Shown here piece by piece: positions 17,594-26,164 of a stretch of 64,000 bases of DNA (the first letter of the stretch is position 1; each line of letters begins with the position of its first letter). This stretch comes from an uncultured Clostridia bacterium (GTDB lineage: Bacteria > Bacillota > Clostridia > Oscillospirales > Acutalibacteraceae). Below the pieces are notes generated by a model. The model did not search any database and was not told the DNA's origin. It was given only the letters and a program-made list of their open reading frames with translations. The stretch is from contig CAMJMQ010000010.1 in the NCBI GenBank assembly GCA_946407065.1, positions 23,471-87,470 of the forward strand, in the 5' to 3' direction. The translations under genes and the position numbers were made by a program.

Positions 17594-20089
17594 ATGGTTC
17601 TGAATCGTATTGATCGCGATAAAAAACCATATGCGTTGTTTGCTTTTTTATGGGCATTCCTCCTTTCTGTGATCCTTGTTGTTCCCGTCATGATCTATGA
17701 TCAGGGATACTTTTTATACTACGGCGACTTTAACGTACAGCAGATCCCGTTTTATCAGCTGGCGCATGATTCGATCCGAAACGGTGAGATGGGATGGAGC
17801 CATCTGACCGATCTGGGCGCCAATTTCATCGGCAGCTACAGCTTCTATGTGCTGGGGTCTCCTTTTTTCTGGCTGACCGTTCTGCTTCCCTCCGCATGGG
17901 TGCCCTTCTGTATCGGCCCTCTGCTGATGCTGAAGCTGGGCTTTGCGTCACTGTCCGCCTATATTTACATACGCAGATATGTACGGCATAAGAAATATGC
18001 TGTGATCGGCGGCGTGCTCTACGCGTTTTCCGGTTTTTCCGTCTACAATATATTTTTCTTTCATTTTCATGAAGCGATCATCATCTTTCCGCTCCTGTTG
18101 GCAGCGTTGGATGAGTTCCACGCGACCAAACGAAAGGGCGTCGTCGCGCTTGCGGTATTCGCCGCCGCTACGGTGAACTATTACTTTTTCTTCGGGCAGG
18201 TCGTCTTTGTCATTATCTATTATATCGTCAAGCTGATCTCGAGATCCTATCGCTTTCATATTCGGGATTTCTTCGCACTCGCGTTTGAATGTATCGCGGG
18301 CTTCGCGATGTCGATGATACTGCTCCTGCCGTCGATCACCGCCATCACAAGTAACTATCGTGTATCGGAGTTTTTGTACGGCTGGGATGCGGTCGTGTAT
18401 TCAAAGGCACAAAGATACGTCCAAATACTGGTCAGCATGTTCTTCCCCGGTGACGTACCGGCAAAAAACAACTTTACTCCGTCAGCGGGAGCGAAGTGGT
18501 CCTCCGTCGCCGCATATATCCCGATGTTCTCCATGACCTTTGTGATCGCGTATCTGCGGCTTAAGAAGCGCGGCTTCTTCCGCAGGATGATCATCATTCT
18601 GCTGATCATGGCATGCATCCCGATCCTCAACAGCGCCTTCCAATGCCTGAACAACAATTATTATGCGCGATGGTTCTATATGCTGACGCTGTTGATGATT
18701 CTGGTCACGGTTCAGTCACTTGACAGCTTCAACATATTTGAATTCAAACGCGGCTTCTATCCGACCCTTATCATCACACTTTCCATAACGGCTTTGATCG
18801 GATTGATGCCGGATGAAACGGACAAGCCGATCAAATCCTTTGAGCTCGGTATCGCGGAATCGCCTAAGCGCTTCTGGGTGTTCGTCATCGCGACGCTATG
18901 CGGTCTGGCGTTAACGCTGCTGATCGCTTTCTGCTACAAAAAGAAACGTAAATGGTTTTTCCGCGTCACCGTCATCTCGCTGAGCCTGTTCGTCGCGACA
19001 TACAGCACGATGTATATGTGGTCGGCTCGCGGTTATGCGGATCGTGACGATGAATTCATGATCAACTACGCGCTGAACAGCGGTAAGGATATCACGATCG
19101 ACGATATCAAAGAGGTACGTTCCGACTTCTATAAAACCTCCGATAATATGGGAATGTTCTGGCAGGTGCCTAATATACAGGCGTTCCACAGTATCGTTCC
19201 GGGGTCGTTGATGAATTTCTATAACAATGTCGGCGTACAACGCGACGTCGGCTCCCGACCTTCAACAGATTATTACGGACTGCGAGGATTATTGTCGGTG
19301 AAATATCTGTTTGAAGAGGATGACCCGGACGCCGCCTCCGCGGAATATTTCACGCATATGCCCGGTTATCGTTATCTGAGAACCGAAAACGGCTTTGACG
19401 CCTATGAAAATGAGTATTATGTCCCGATGGGATTCACCTATGATCGGTTCATCACCAAAGAGGAATACGAAGATTTGAGCAAGGACGTCAGGCATTTGGC
19501 GTTATTGAAAGCAATGGTGCTGACGCAGGATCAGATGAAGCAATACGCGGATATCACCGGCTATACCGACGGGATGTATCTCAACCTCAACTTCTCGCAC
19601 GATCCCAACAAGTCACAAGATATCCATTATCCCAAATACGAAGGATTTGAGAGCATCACCGGAGATTTTGTTTACAGTGAGCAAAGCTATTTTGCGGATA
19701 CAGAAAAGCTCAAAAAGCACTCCTGTAACTCGTTCACTTATACTAAAGAGGGCTTTGAAGCGCAGTTTGACAATCAAGGAAACGATAATCTTTTGTTCTT
19801 CAGTATACCGTATGACAAGGGATGGAGCGCATACGTCAACGGTGAAAAGACCGATGTAGAAGAAGTCAATACCGGTTTGATGGCGGTACGCGTACCGGGA
19901 CACCAAACCAGTGACATCCGTTTTGTCTATCACACGCCTTTGTTAAAAGAAGGCTGTATCATATCCAGCGCGGCGGTCGTCGCGCTGGCGATCTACCTGA
20001 TTATCTTCAAGGGTTTTCGCGCTAAGCGAGAATACCGCAGAACATACAGAAAAAAACAGAACACCAGGAAAATGAGGAGGAAGTTATGA
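17594..20089 (+). CDS. YfhO family membrane glycosyltransferase-like protein
   Basis: About 831 residues with roughly a dozen membrane spans in the first 470 residues, a large extracellular region, and a final span (SSAAVVALAIYLIIFKGF) before a very basic tail. The N-terminal DQGYFLYYGDFNVQQIPFY loop and the GWSAYVNGEK motif near the C-terminus are family features. YfhO proteins are GT-C type transferases thought to add sugars to lipoteichoic or wall teichoic acid (known in Bacillus and Listeria). The start follows ACAGGAGGACGAAAA. The stop overlaps the next gene by 4 bases, and the operon continues to licD. Confidence 0.85.
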   Translation: MVLNRIDRDKKPYALFAFLWAFLLSVILVVPVMIYDQGYFLYYGDFNVQQIPFYQLAHDSIRNGEMGWSHLTDLGANFIGSYSFYVLGSPFFWLTVLLPSAWVPFCIGPLLMLKLGFASLSAYIYIRRYVRHKKYAVIGGVLYAFSGFSVYNIFFFHFHEAIIIFPLLLAALDEFHATKRKGVVALAVFAAATVNYYFFFGQVVFVIIYYIVKLISRSYRFHIRDFFALAFECIAGFAMSMILLLPSITAITSNYRVSEFLYGWDAVVYSKAQRYVQILVSMFFPGDVPAKNNFTPSAGAKWSSVAAYIPMFSMTFVIAYLRLKKRGFFRRMIIILLIMACIPILNSAFQCLNNNYYARWFYMLTLLMILVTVQSLDSFNIFEFKRGFYPTLIITLSITALIGLMPDETDKPIKSFELGIAESPKRFWVFVIATLCGLALTLLIAFCYKKKRKWFFRVTVISLSLFVATYSTMYMWSARGYADRDDEFMINYALNSGKDITIDDIKEVRSDFYKTSDNMGMFWQVPNIQAFHSIVPGSLMNFYNNVGVQRDVGSRPSTDYYGLRGLLSVKYLFEEDDPDAASAEYFTHMPGYRYLRTENGFDAYENEYYVPMGFTYDRFITKEEYEDLSKDVRHLALLKAMVLTQDQMKQYADITGYTDGMYLNLNFSHDPNKSQDIHYPKYEGFESITGDFVYSEQSYFADTEKLKKHSCNSFTYTKEGFEAQFDNQGNDNLLFFSIPYDKGWSAYVNGEKTDVEEVNTGLMAVRVPGHQTSDIRFVYHTPLLKEGCIISSAAVVALAIYLIIFKGFRAKREYRRTYRKKQNTRKMRRKL

Positions 20090-21447
20090 GTTTCGGCGAA
20101 AAAATACTCGATTACAAAGAGGCGATCATCACCGATTTGGCGGAACTGATCGCCATCAAATCCGTTACCGGTATCCAGGACGGATGCAAAGAAGCGCTGG
20201 ATTGGATGATGAAAAAGGCGATCAGCTTCGGTCTGAAAGCGGAAAGCATCGAGAACGAGGCGGGTCACGTTGAATTGGGTGAGGGCGGCAAGCTCTGCGG
20301 CATACTGGCGCATCTGGACGTCGTCCCCGAGGGCAACAACTGGGACTCCCTGCCGTTTGAGCTGTCGATCGGCGACAACGGATATATGTACGGTCGCGGC
20401 GTGACCGACGATAAAGGCGCCGCGCTGATCAACCTTTATTGTCTGAAGGCACTCAAGGACAACGGCGTCGTCGGCAAGAACACCCTGCGCGCCATCTTCG
20501 GCACCAGTGAAGAACGCGGCATGACCGATATGGACAAATACTTTGAGTATGAGCCGATGCCGGATCTTTCTTTCACCCCTGATTCGGAATATGGTATTTG
20601 TGTCGGTGAAAAGGGTATTTTACAATTAGAGCTGTACGCGGATACCCATGACGGTACCACGCTGACACAGTTCCACTCCGGCAAGGCGACCAACGCGGTG
20701 CCCGATACCGCCTACGCGCTGCTTGACTGTACCGAGAACGAGGATCATCAGCTGGCGCGGCTCGCCGACGCAAAGAAGGGCTCGTTTGAGTTTTATTATA
20801 CCATCGACGGCATGATGGTACTCTCGCGCGGTAAAGCGGCTCATGCCGCGAACCCTGATGAAGGCTTGAATGCCGCTACGGCGCTGGTCGATCTGCTGAC
20901 CTCCAACTTCGCACTGCCCACCATGGGCTCTCTCCCCTCCTTTATCAGCCATTATATCGGCGTCGACACCGACGGTGTGATGCTGGGCATCAAGATGAGA
21001 GATAAGGAATCCGGTCCGCTGACGGTCAACGTCGGCACCATCCATATCGACGAGGGTTATTCCACCTGTACGCTGGATATCCGTTATCCGGTGACCGCGG
21101 ACGGTGAAAAGATCCTCGAAAAGATCACCCGTCAGGCAAACAAAGAAGGGATCCACGTCAAGGTGCTGTCGCATCTGGAGCCGCTGTATCTCAGCAAAGA
21201 TTCCGACATTGTCCGCATCCTCTCCGATTCCTACGAGGCTGTCATGGGCGAAAAGCCAAAGCTCTATACGACCGGCGGCGGTACCTATGCGCGTAAGCTC
21301 GGCGGCAAGGGCGTCGCGTTCGGCCCGGTATTCGAGGGAGAAATCAGCAACATTCATAACGCAAACGAGTGTATCAATGTTGAAAAGTTTTTCCAACATG
21401 CGCAGATCTGTCTGGAGAGCATGTATAATCTTTACACTAAGGGATGA
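20086..21447 (+). CDS. pepV: M20 family dipeptidase (PepV/Sapep type)
   Basis: Zinc or manganese dipeptidase with 453 residues. Metal-binding motifs are all present: AHLDVVPEG with its His and Asp, GRGVTDDKGA with the bridging Asp, GTSEERG with the general base Glu, and the distal His in the final NIHNANECI. The lid-domain His lies in KAAHAANPDEGLNA. Family members cleave L-dipeptides, some with D-amino acids. It starts with ATGA inside the yfhO stop. Why a dipeptidase lies in an envelope glycan operon is unclear; turnover of wall peptides is possible. Confidence 0.9.
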   Translation: MSFGEKILDYKEAIITDLAELIAIKSVTGIQDGCKEALDWMMKKAISFGLKAESIENEAGHVELGEGGKLCGILAHLDVVPEGNNWDSLPFELSIGDNGYMYGRGVTDDKGAALINLYCLKALKDNGVVGKNTLRAIFGTSEERGMTDMDKYFEYEPMPDLSFTPDSEYGICVGEKGILQLELYADTHDGTTLTQFHSGKATNAVPDTAYALLDCTENEDHQLARLADAKKGSFEFYYTIDGMMVLSRGKAAHAANPDEGLNAATALVDLLTSNFALPTMGSLPSFISHYIGVDTDGVMLGIKMRDKESGPLTVNVGTIHIDEGYSTCTLDIRYPVTADGEKILEKITRQANKEGIHVKVLSHLEPLYLSKDSDIVRILSDSYEAVMGEKPKLYTTGGGTYARKLGGKGVAFGPVFEGEISNIHNANECINVEKFFQHAQICLESMYNLYTKG

Positions 21448-21453
21448 TCAATA

Positions 21454-22227
21454 ATGTCTGCTGAATCAATCATCAAATCACAGGCACGCGGGATCTTAAA
21501 ACAGAATTATGTCAAAGCGATTATGGCGCTTTTGATCATCTGTATACCGTACACCATCAACGACGGTACGACAACGATCATCTCCTGTCTGGTGCCTCGA
21601 TTTGTCACGGATGAAACGACAAGCATGTTTTTGGTCTATTCGATCGGTTATCCGGTAGAGGTGATCATGGCGTTTCTGTTTTCTCCGATCATCAACGGTT
21701 ATATCCGCGCCTTTTACAAAGCAGCGTATACGGAAACGATCGACCTAAAGGACGTATTCTTTTACTTTGGGAGCGGTCGGTATCTCAACGCCCTCGGACT
21801 GAACATTCGCTTTATCCTGCGGATGCTCCTGCCGGTGTTGATCCTTTACTCTCCGCTGATCGCCTATGTCATCATCGGCTCCTCATATGCGCCGGAGTTT
21901 ACCGAAACCGTTATCTACTATGACTTCTACTTTATTCTCGCGGTATTATCCACGATCACGACGATATTGTATTCACTGCGCTACTTCACGGTATTCACTG
22001 TCAGTGCCGATAACCCGGACTTTTCACCGAAGCAGGTATTTCAATACAACAAATATATCATGAAGCACAGAACCGGCAGCGCGGCAAAGCTGATCTTCAG
22101 CTTTACGCCGTGGATCCTGCTGTGTCTGTTGATTCTGCCTATGCTGTATGTCATCCCTTATATGACGCAGTCGCTGTGTATCAGCGCCAAATGGATGACG
22201 AAGGCGGCGTTGGAGGAGAACGAATAA
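21454..22227 (+). CDS. Multi-pass membrane protein, DUF975-like
   Basis: About 257 residues with about six hydrophobic segments, starting with the cytoplasmic helix SAESIIKSQARGILKQNY, which resembles the N-terminus of DUF975 proteins (small clostridial membrane proteins of unknown function). No catalytic motif seen. It begins 6 bases after the dipeptidase stop and its stop shares a base with the GT2 start, so it is translated with the operon. Confidence 0.6.
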   Translation: MSAESIIKSQARGILKQNYVKAIMALLIICIPYTINDGTTTIISCLVPRFVTDETTSMFLVYSIGYPVEVIMAFLFSPIINGYIRAFYKAAYTETIDLKDVFFYFGSGRYLNALGLNIRFILRMLLPVLILYSPLIAYVIIGSSYAPEFTETVIYYDFYFILAVLSTITTILYSLRYFTVFTVSADNPDFSPKQVFQYNKYIMKHRTGSAAKLIFSFTPWILLCLLILPMLYVIPYMTQSLCISAKWMTKAALEENE

Positions 22228-23321
22228 TGAGAGTTTCACTATGTACGATCGCGCGCAACGAAGAAGAAGCGCTGCAAGGTCTGCTCAGAGATTTTGAGGA
22301 TCAGAACTATCCGCACAACAAGATCGAGGTCATCATGATCGATTCCAACTCTACCGATCATACCCATGATGTGATGGAGGAGTTCAAAAACACCGACAAC
22401 GGTTTTTATGATGTAAAGATCTACAAAACCAACGGTAAAAATCAGGCGTGCGCCTGGAATGTCGCGATCGAACACGCGACGGGCGATATCATCATCCGTG
22501 TTGACGCGCACTCCAAGATCCCGCGTCAGTTCGTTTCCCGCAATGTATTCAACATCCAGGAGGGCGAGAATATCGTCGGCGGCGGTCGTCCCAATATCTG
22601 CGCCAACCCCAATCCGTGGACGAAGACCCTGCTGGCAGCGGAGGAAAGCCTGTTCGGATCCTCTGTCGCGGATTACCGCAGACCTGCCGCGCAAAAGGAG
22701 TATCATGACAGCCTGTTCCACGCGGCATACAGACGCGAGGTATTCGCCGAGGTCGGCGGATTCAATGAGGATCTGGGGCGTACCGAGGACAACGAGCTGC
22801 ATTACCGTATCCGCAAGGCGGGCTACAAGATGTGCTGTTGTCCCGAGATCATCTCGTTTCAGCATACGAGAAGCACCTTTTCGAGGATGATCAAGCAGAA
22901 ATACGGCAACGGATACTGGGTCGGACTGACACTGGGCGTGTGCCCCGGTTGTCTGAGCTACTTCCACTTTATCCCCTTTGTCTTTTTGCTGAGCATCATC
23001 GGTACATTATTATTATGGGCGATCCTGAATCAGCCGGTATTCTTCGCGGTCATCATGGCGATGTACACGATGTTCAACTTTGTTAATACCGTCGGCGCGT
23101 TCGTTATCAAAAAATCCATCAATCCGCTGTTTTTGATCCTGCCGCTGCTCTTCCCTATTCTGCATATCAGCTACGGCATCGGAACGCTGGTCGGACTGAT
23201 CAAGCTGCCGTTCTGGAAGCACAGTCTGGACGGAAGCGCACAGAGAAGGATCGAAGAGATCAAAGAAGCGGTCAAGAACAATACCGTCATCTATGACGAT
23301 GAACATGAAGAAGTATTATGA
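22227..23321 (+). CDS. Glycosyltransferase family 2 protein with membrane-anchored C-terminus
   Basis: About 364 residues. The GT-A fold begins at once: VSLCTIARNEEEALQGLL, IDSNSTDHT, the metal-binding DxD-like RVDAHSKIP, and the acceptor-site GRTEDNELHYRIRKAGY with the ED motif. Three hydrophobic segments follow near residues 245-345. It resembles succinoglycan ExoA-type transferases. The start at 22227 is the ATG in TAATG that shares its A with the previous stop; a longer open frame upstream is antisense-like noise in the previous gene. Confidence 0.88.
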   Translation: MRVSLCTIARNEEEALQGLLRDFEDQNYPHNKIEVIMIDSNSTDHTHDVMEEFKNTDNGFYDVKIYKTNGKNQACAWNVAIEHATGDIIIRVDAHSKIPRQFVSRNVFNIQEGENIVGGGRPNICANPNPWTKTLLAAEESLFGSSVADYRRPAAQKEYHDSLFHAAYRREVFAEVGGFNEDLGRTEDNELHYRIRKAGYKMCCCPEIISFQHTRSTFSRMIKQKYGNGYWVGLTLGVCPGCLSYFHFIPFVFLLSIIGTLLLWAILNQPVFFAVIMAMYTMFNFVNTVGAFVIKKSINPLFLILPLLFPILHISYGIGTLVGLIKLPFWKHSLDGSAQRRIEEIKEAVKNNTVIYDDEHEEVL

Positions 23322-24163
23322 GTGAGATCATTAACGTAGACAGAGATACACTCAGAAAGCTCCAGCTCAAGGAGCTCGAGTCACTGGTGTATTTCGATGA
23401 ATTCTGTAAAAAGCATGAGCTGACCTACTTTTTGCTGGGCGGCTGCGTGATCGGCGCGATCCGTCACAACGGCTTTATCCCGTGGGATGACGACATCGAT
23501 GTGATGATGCCGCGCAGAGATTATGAGCGAATGCTCAAGCTGTGGCAGCAACACGAGAGCAATGAGCGGTTTTTGATGCTCAAAACCGACGGCGACAGGG
23601 TATTCACCGGCAACAGCTTCGCGACGCTGGTCGATACCTCAGCGACGATGGTCAAAGAGAATCAAAAGGATATCGATGTGCCGCACGGTATCGTGACGGA
23701 TGTTTTTCCGCTGGACGGTTGCCCCGACAGCAGGTGGCAGCGCTATTGGCAGTATTATCACGCGATGATGTACAGCCTGTATATCACCGAGGTAGTGCCC
23801 AGTAAGCACGGCGGACTGATCAAATTTGTCAGCTCTGTGCTGTTGAAGCTGGTGCCCTCGAGAGAAAGACGCACCAAAATCTGGAAAAAGCACGAGAAAA
23901 AGATGACCCGCTACGGCTTCCGCACCCATAAAAAGAGTACGGAGCTGTGCGCGGGGCCGGGATATATGGTCAACGAATACCCGCAAGAGGCGTTCAACGA
24001 GGTCATCTATCATGAATTCGAGGGCTTACAAATGCCGATCCCGAAGGGTTATGACGCCTATCTGAAAATGGCGTTCGGCGACTATATGGAGCTGCCACCC
24101 GAGGATAAACAGGTGCCGCATCATGATTTGGTGGCGCTGGATCTGGAGAAGCCCTGCCGATAG
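23318..24163 (+). CDS. LicD family phosphotransferase
   Basis: About 281 residues with the LicD core near the N-terminus: LLGGCVIGAIRHNGFIPWDDDIDVMMPR, a nucleotidyltransferase-like metal site. (The motif spans residues 36-63.) LicD enzymes transfer phosphocholine or related phospho-groups onto teichoic acids and other surface glycans. It overlaps the GT2 gene by 4 bases and is the last gene of the yfhO operon. Choline uptake or activation genes are not in view, so the transferred group is unknown. Confidence 0.87.
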   Translation: MSEIINVDRDTLRKLQLKELESLVYFDEFCKKHELTYFLLGGCVIGAIRHNGFIPWDDDIDVMMPRRDYERMLKLWQQHESNERFLMLKTDGDRVFTGNSFATLVDTSATMVKENQKDIDVPHGIVTDVFPLDGCPDSRWQRYWQYYHAMMYSLYITEVVPSKHGGLIKFVSSVLLKLVPSRERRTKIWKKHEKKMTRYGFRTHKKSTELCAGPGYMVNEYPQEAFNEVIYHEFEGLQMPIPKGYDAYLKMAFGDYMELPPEDKQVPHHDLVALDLEKPCR

Positions 24164-24245
24164 GGTGACAGGAATAATCCGAACCTGCTGAAAATGGCAA
24201 TATTTCGGCAATTTTCGGCTTATCGATCTTGGCAGGCATAAGCTA

Positions 24246-24273
24246 TTGACATTCATCATGCAAGGAGTATAAT
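24246..24273 (+). promoter_or_regulatory. Promoter of the THF riboswitch-folT transcript
   Basis: Perfect TTGACA and TATAAT hexamers separated by 16 bases. Transcription from about 24280 would include a palindromic repeat, the riboswitch and folT. Confidence 0.75.
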
Positions 24274-24319
24274 GGATGTCGGTTTCTATCAGATGAGCAA
24301 CATTCATCGCAAATGAAGA

Positions 24320-24346
24320 GACGGGAGGAGCAAGCCCCTCCCCTAC
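24320..24346. repeat. Short palindromic repeat, family A
   Basis: CGGGAGGAGCAAGCCCCTCC-type element followed by CCTAC, the same core as copies near 33417 and 34517. It lies in the folT 5' leader, between promoter and riboswitch. Confidence 0.75.
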
Positions 24347-24369
24347 AATCAGGCTTGGCAATTCATATT

Positions 24370-24565
24370 AACAGAGTAAAAGAATACGCGTTAAGTGTTT
24401 GCCGTACGGGGAGTTGACGGCAGAACGAAAGCGGCGCGCCGCTTTTTCAGTCAATGACTGACGCTTGATGAAAGCAACTAAAAATGCTTCAAAAAGCTGA
24501 CACTTCAGTCTAAGACGGAAAAAGGGCACGCGTGCCCTGCGGTGTATTCTTTGCATCCCGCTGTT
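24370..24565 (+). ncRNA. THF (tetrahydrofolate) riboswitch with enlarged insert
   Basis: The conserved parts of the THF aptamer are present in order: AACAG (P1), AAAGAATACGC (P2 5' strand), GTTAAGTGT, a P3 stem TTGCCGT/ACGGCAG with a G-rich loop, then AACGAA, and, much later, GCGGTG followed by TATTCTTT (P2 3' strand, exact complement of AAAGAATA), TTGCATCCCG and CTGTT (P1 3' strand). The G-rich loop CGGG can pair with CCCG as in the known pseudoknot. Known aptamers have roughly ten bases between AACGAA and GCGGTG; here about 109 bases intervene, including two perfect GC palindromes. It precedes folT, the expected target, and would lower FolT synthesis when reduced folates are plentiful. Confidence 0.85.
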
Positions 24566-24659
24566 GCATACGGAAACCTCCTTATGCGATAGAAGCAAGC
24601 AGATCATTGTAATTTTGATTTTACTGCTTGCCAAGAGATGCGCAAAGGAGGTCTTTTTT

Positions 24660-25223
24660 ATGTCAATTATCAAAAAATTCGCCGATTCATCCAAGGAATT
24701 GACCCATGTACAGACGCTTGCGATTTGTGCGATGATGCTTGCGCTCAGGGTCATCCTCGGTATCTTCACCAATTTCACCCTGGCGATCATGCCGTTTGTT
24801 AAGATCGGATTCTCGTTTATCCCGATCGTGATCACCGCTTATCTGTACGGTCCCGTCTGCGCGGCGATCGTCTCGGGTGCGGGCGATGTGCTGTCTATCA
24901 TTCTCGCAAATCCGACCGCCTTCTCCATGAACCCTGCTTTGACGGCATGCTATGTGTGGGAGGGCATCATCTACGGCGTCGTGCTGTATCAAAGTGAGTT
25001 CAAGCTCAAAGACATCATCATCGCCAAGGTCGCAACCTTATTGCTGTGCTCCCTGCCGCTGAATACGCTGATCCTCAGCGGGATGATGAATATTCCCTAC
25101 TTTACGTTACTGCTCTATCGTGCTGCGGTACTGGTACCGTTCGGCGTGATCGAGGTGCTGATCACACGGTTGATCAAGCCCCTGCTCAACAGGATCAAGG
25201 TTATTAATACTAAGTATCATTAA
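24660..25223 (+). CDS. folT: Folate family ECF transporter S component FolT
   Basis: Substrate-binding membrane subunit for folate uptake; it works with the shared EcfA1-EcfA2-EcfT core, whose genes are at 5.3-7.8 kb. About 187 residues with six membrane helices. The stretch KIGFSFIPIVITAYLYGP and then GAGDVLS matches the folate S-component signature. AAAGGAGG precedes the start. Control by the upstream THF riboswitch supports the folate assignment. The last codons and the stop lie inside the left arm of a palindromic element. Confidence 0.9.
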   Translation: MSIIKKFADSSKELTHVQTLAICAMMLALRVILGIFTNFTLAIMPFVKIGFSFIPIVITAYLYGPVCAAIVSGAGDVLSIILANPTAFSMNPALTACYVWEGIIYGVVLYQSEFKLKDIIIAKVATLLLCSLPLNTLILSGMMNIPYFTLLLYRAAVLVPFGVIEVLITRLIKPLLNRIKVINTKYH

Positions 25224-25369
25224 AACACTTTAACATTTATTGCGTTAAATTCCGCATAGCGGTGTTGTCGTCCTTGACATACGCCAGTATGCCTGCGTCC
25301 TCCGCCTTGCTCTGCGAAATTTCTCGCTAACAAATTTGTTAAAGCGTTTAATGGATACTTAGTATAAGA
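25205..25369. repeat. Long imperfect palindromic element at the folT 3' end
   Basis: The outer arms AATACTAAGTATC...TTTAACA and TGTTAAA...GGATACTTAGTATA are inverted copies of one another, with the complementarity continuing imperfectly inwards (GCGTTAAATTCCGCA against TGCGAAATTTCTCGC). The centre reads GTCCTTGACATACGCCAGTA onwards and has no open frame. It looks like a small non-coding (MITE-like) intergenic element. The left arm encodes the last residues and stop of folT. Confidence 0.65.
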
Positions 25370-25376
25370 CATAAAG

Positions 25377-25406
25377 AAAAGCACCTCGAAATGAGGTGCT
25401 TTTTTA
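25377..25406. terminator. Terminator between folT and thrH
   Basis: GCACCTC / GAGGTGC stem with a five-base loop, flanked by AAAAG on the left and seven T on the right. Suited to folT and possibly also to convergent thrH. Confidence 0.85.
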
Positions 25407-25407
25407 T

Positions 25408-25433
25408 CGGGAGGAGATAGCCCCTCTCCTATA
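25408..25433. repeat. Short palindromic repeat, family A
   Basis: CGGGAGGAGATAGCCCCTCT-type copy, a little diverged from the others, between the terminator and the thrH stop. Confidence 0.6.
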
Positions 25434-25441
25434 TTATATCA

Positions 25442-26041
25442 TTACAGAGCAGCTTTGATCAGGGTCAACAGCTCGTCATAGGTGTCGCAGGCGGGGATAT
25501 CGGGATAATCCGCCTTGATGCTGTCGGGCGCACGGAACAGGAAACCCGCCTTGCTCGCTTGGATCATCGCGAGGTCGTTGAAGCTGTCGCCGGACGCGAT
25601 GGTCTCAAAACCACAGGACTGGAGCGCGCGGACGGTGGTAAGCTTGGTTTTTTCACAGCGGAGCTTGTAATCGGTGATCTTGCCGTTTTCGTCTACAATC
25701 AGCTCATTGCAGAAGATCGCCGGCCAGCCGAGCTTCTCCATCAAGGGTTTGGCGAACTGGGAGAAGGTATCGCTGAGGATGACCGCCTGTGTGGTGGCGC
25801 GCAGCTCATCCAAGAATGCCTTTGCGCCGGGCATCGGGTCGATCTTCGCGATCGTCTCCTGGATCTCCTTGAGTCCCAGACCGTGCTGATTGAGGATATC
25901 CAGACGATATTTCATCAGCTTATCATAATCGGGCTCGTCGCGGGTGGTACGCTTTAGCTCCGGAATACCGGAAGCCTCGGCAAACGCGATCCAGATCTCG
26001 GGAACCAATACGCCTTCTAAGTCTAAACATACAATATTCAT
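25442..26041 (-). CDS. thrH: Phosphoserine phosphatase / homoserine phosphotransferase ThrH
   Basis: HAD-superfamily enzyme of 199 residues. Motif I is CLDLEGVLVPE with the nucleophile Asp, motif II is VILSDTF, and motif III/IV is ASGDSFNDLAMI. The DLEGVLVPEIW start and the whole length fit ThrH, which dephosphorylates phosphoserine and can move the phosphate to homoserine, linking serine and threonine synthesis. A promoter lies directly upstream and the gene seems to be monocistronic. Confidence 0.92.
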   Translation of the reverse strand: MNIVCLDLEGVLVPEIWIAFAEASGIPELKRTTRDEPDYDKLMKYRLDILNQHGLGLKEIQETIAKIDPMPGAKAFLDELRATTQAVILSDTFSQFAKPLMEKLGWPAIFCNELIVDENGKITDYKLRCEKTKLTTVRALQSCGFETIASGDSFNDLAMIQASKAGFLFRAPDSIKADYPDIPACDTYDELLTLIKAAL

Positions 26042-26081
26042 AAGTATTTACCTTCCTTTTCGGTATTTGATTTACAATATC

Positions 26082-26110
26082 ATTAAACTACAGACAGCGA
26101 CTTTTGTCAA
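26082..26110 (-). promoter_or_regulatory. Promoter of thrH
   Basis: Minus-strand TTGACA and TTTAAT separated by 17 bases, about 40 bases before the thrH start. Confidence 0.65.
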
Positions 26111-26121
26111 GCTATCAGGCA

Positions 26122-26152
26122 GAAAAAGAGCCCATCCGTGAGGATGGGCTCT
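26122..26152 (-). terminator. Terminator of the pullulanase genes
   Basis: AGAGCCCATCC / GGATGGGCTCT stem with a four-base loop and a run of T on the minus strand, 12 bases after the dockerin pullulanase stop. Confidence 0.85.
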
Positions 26153-26164
26153 GATCATTTGTTA

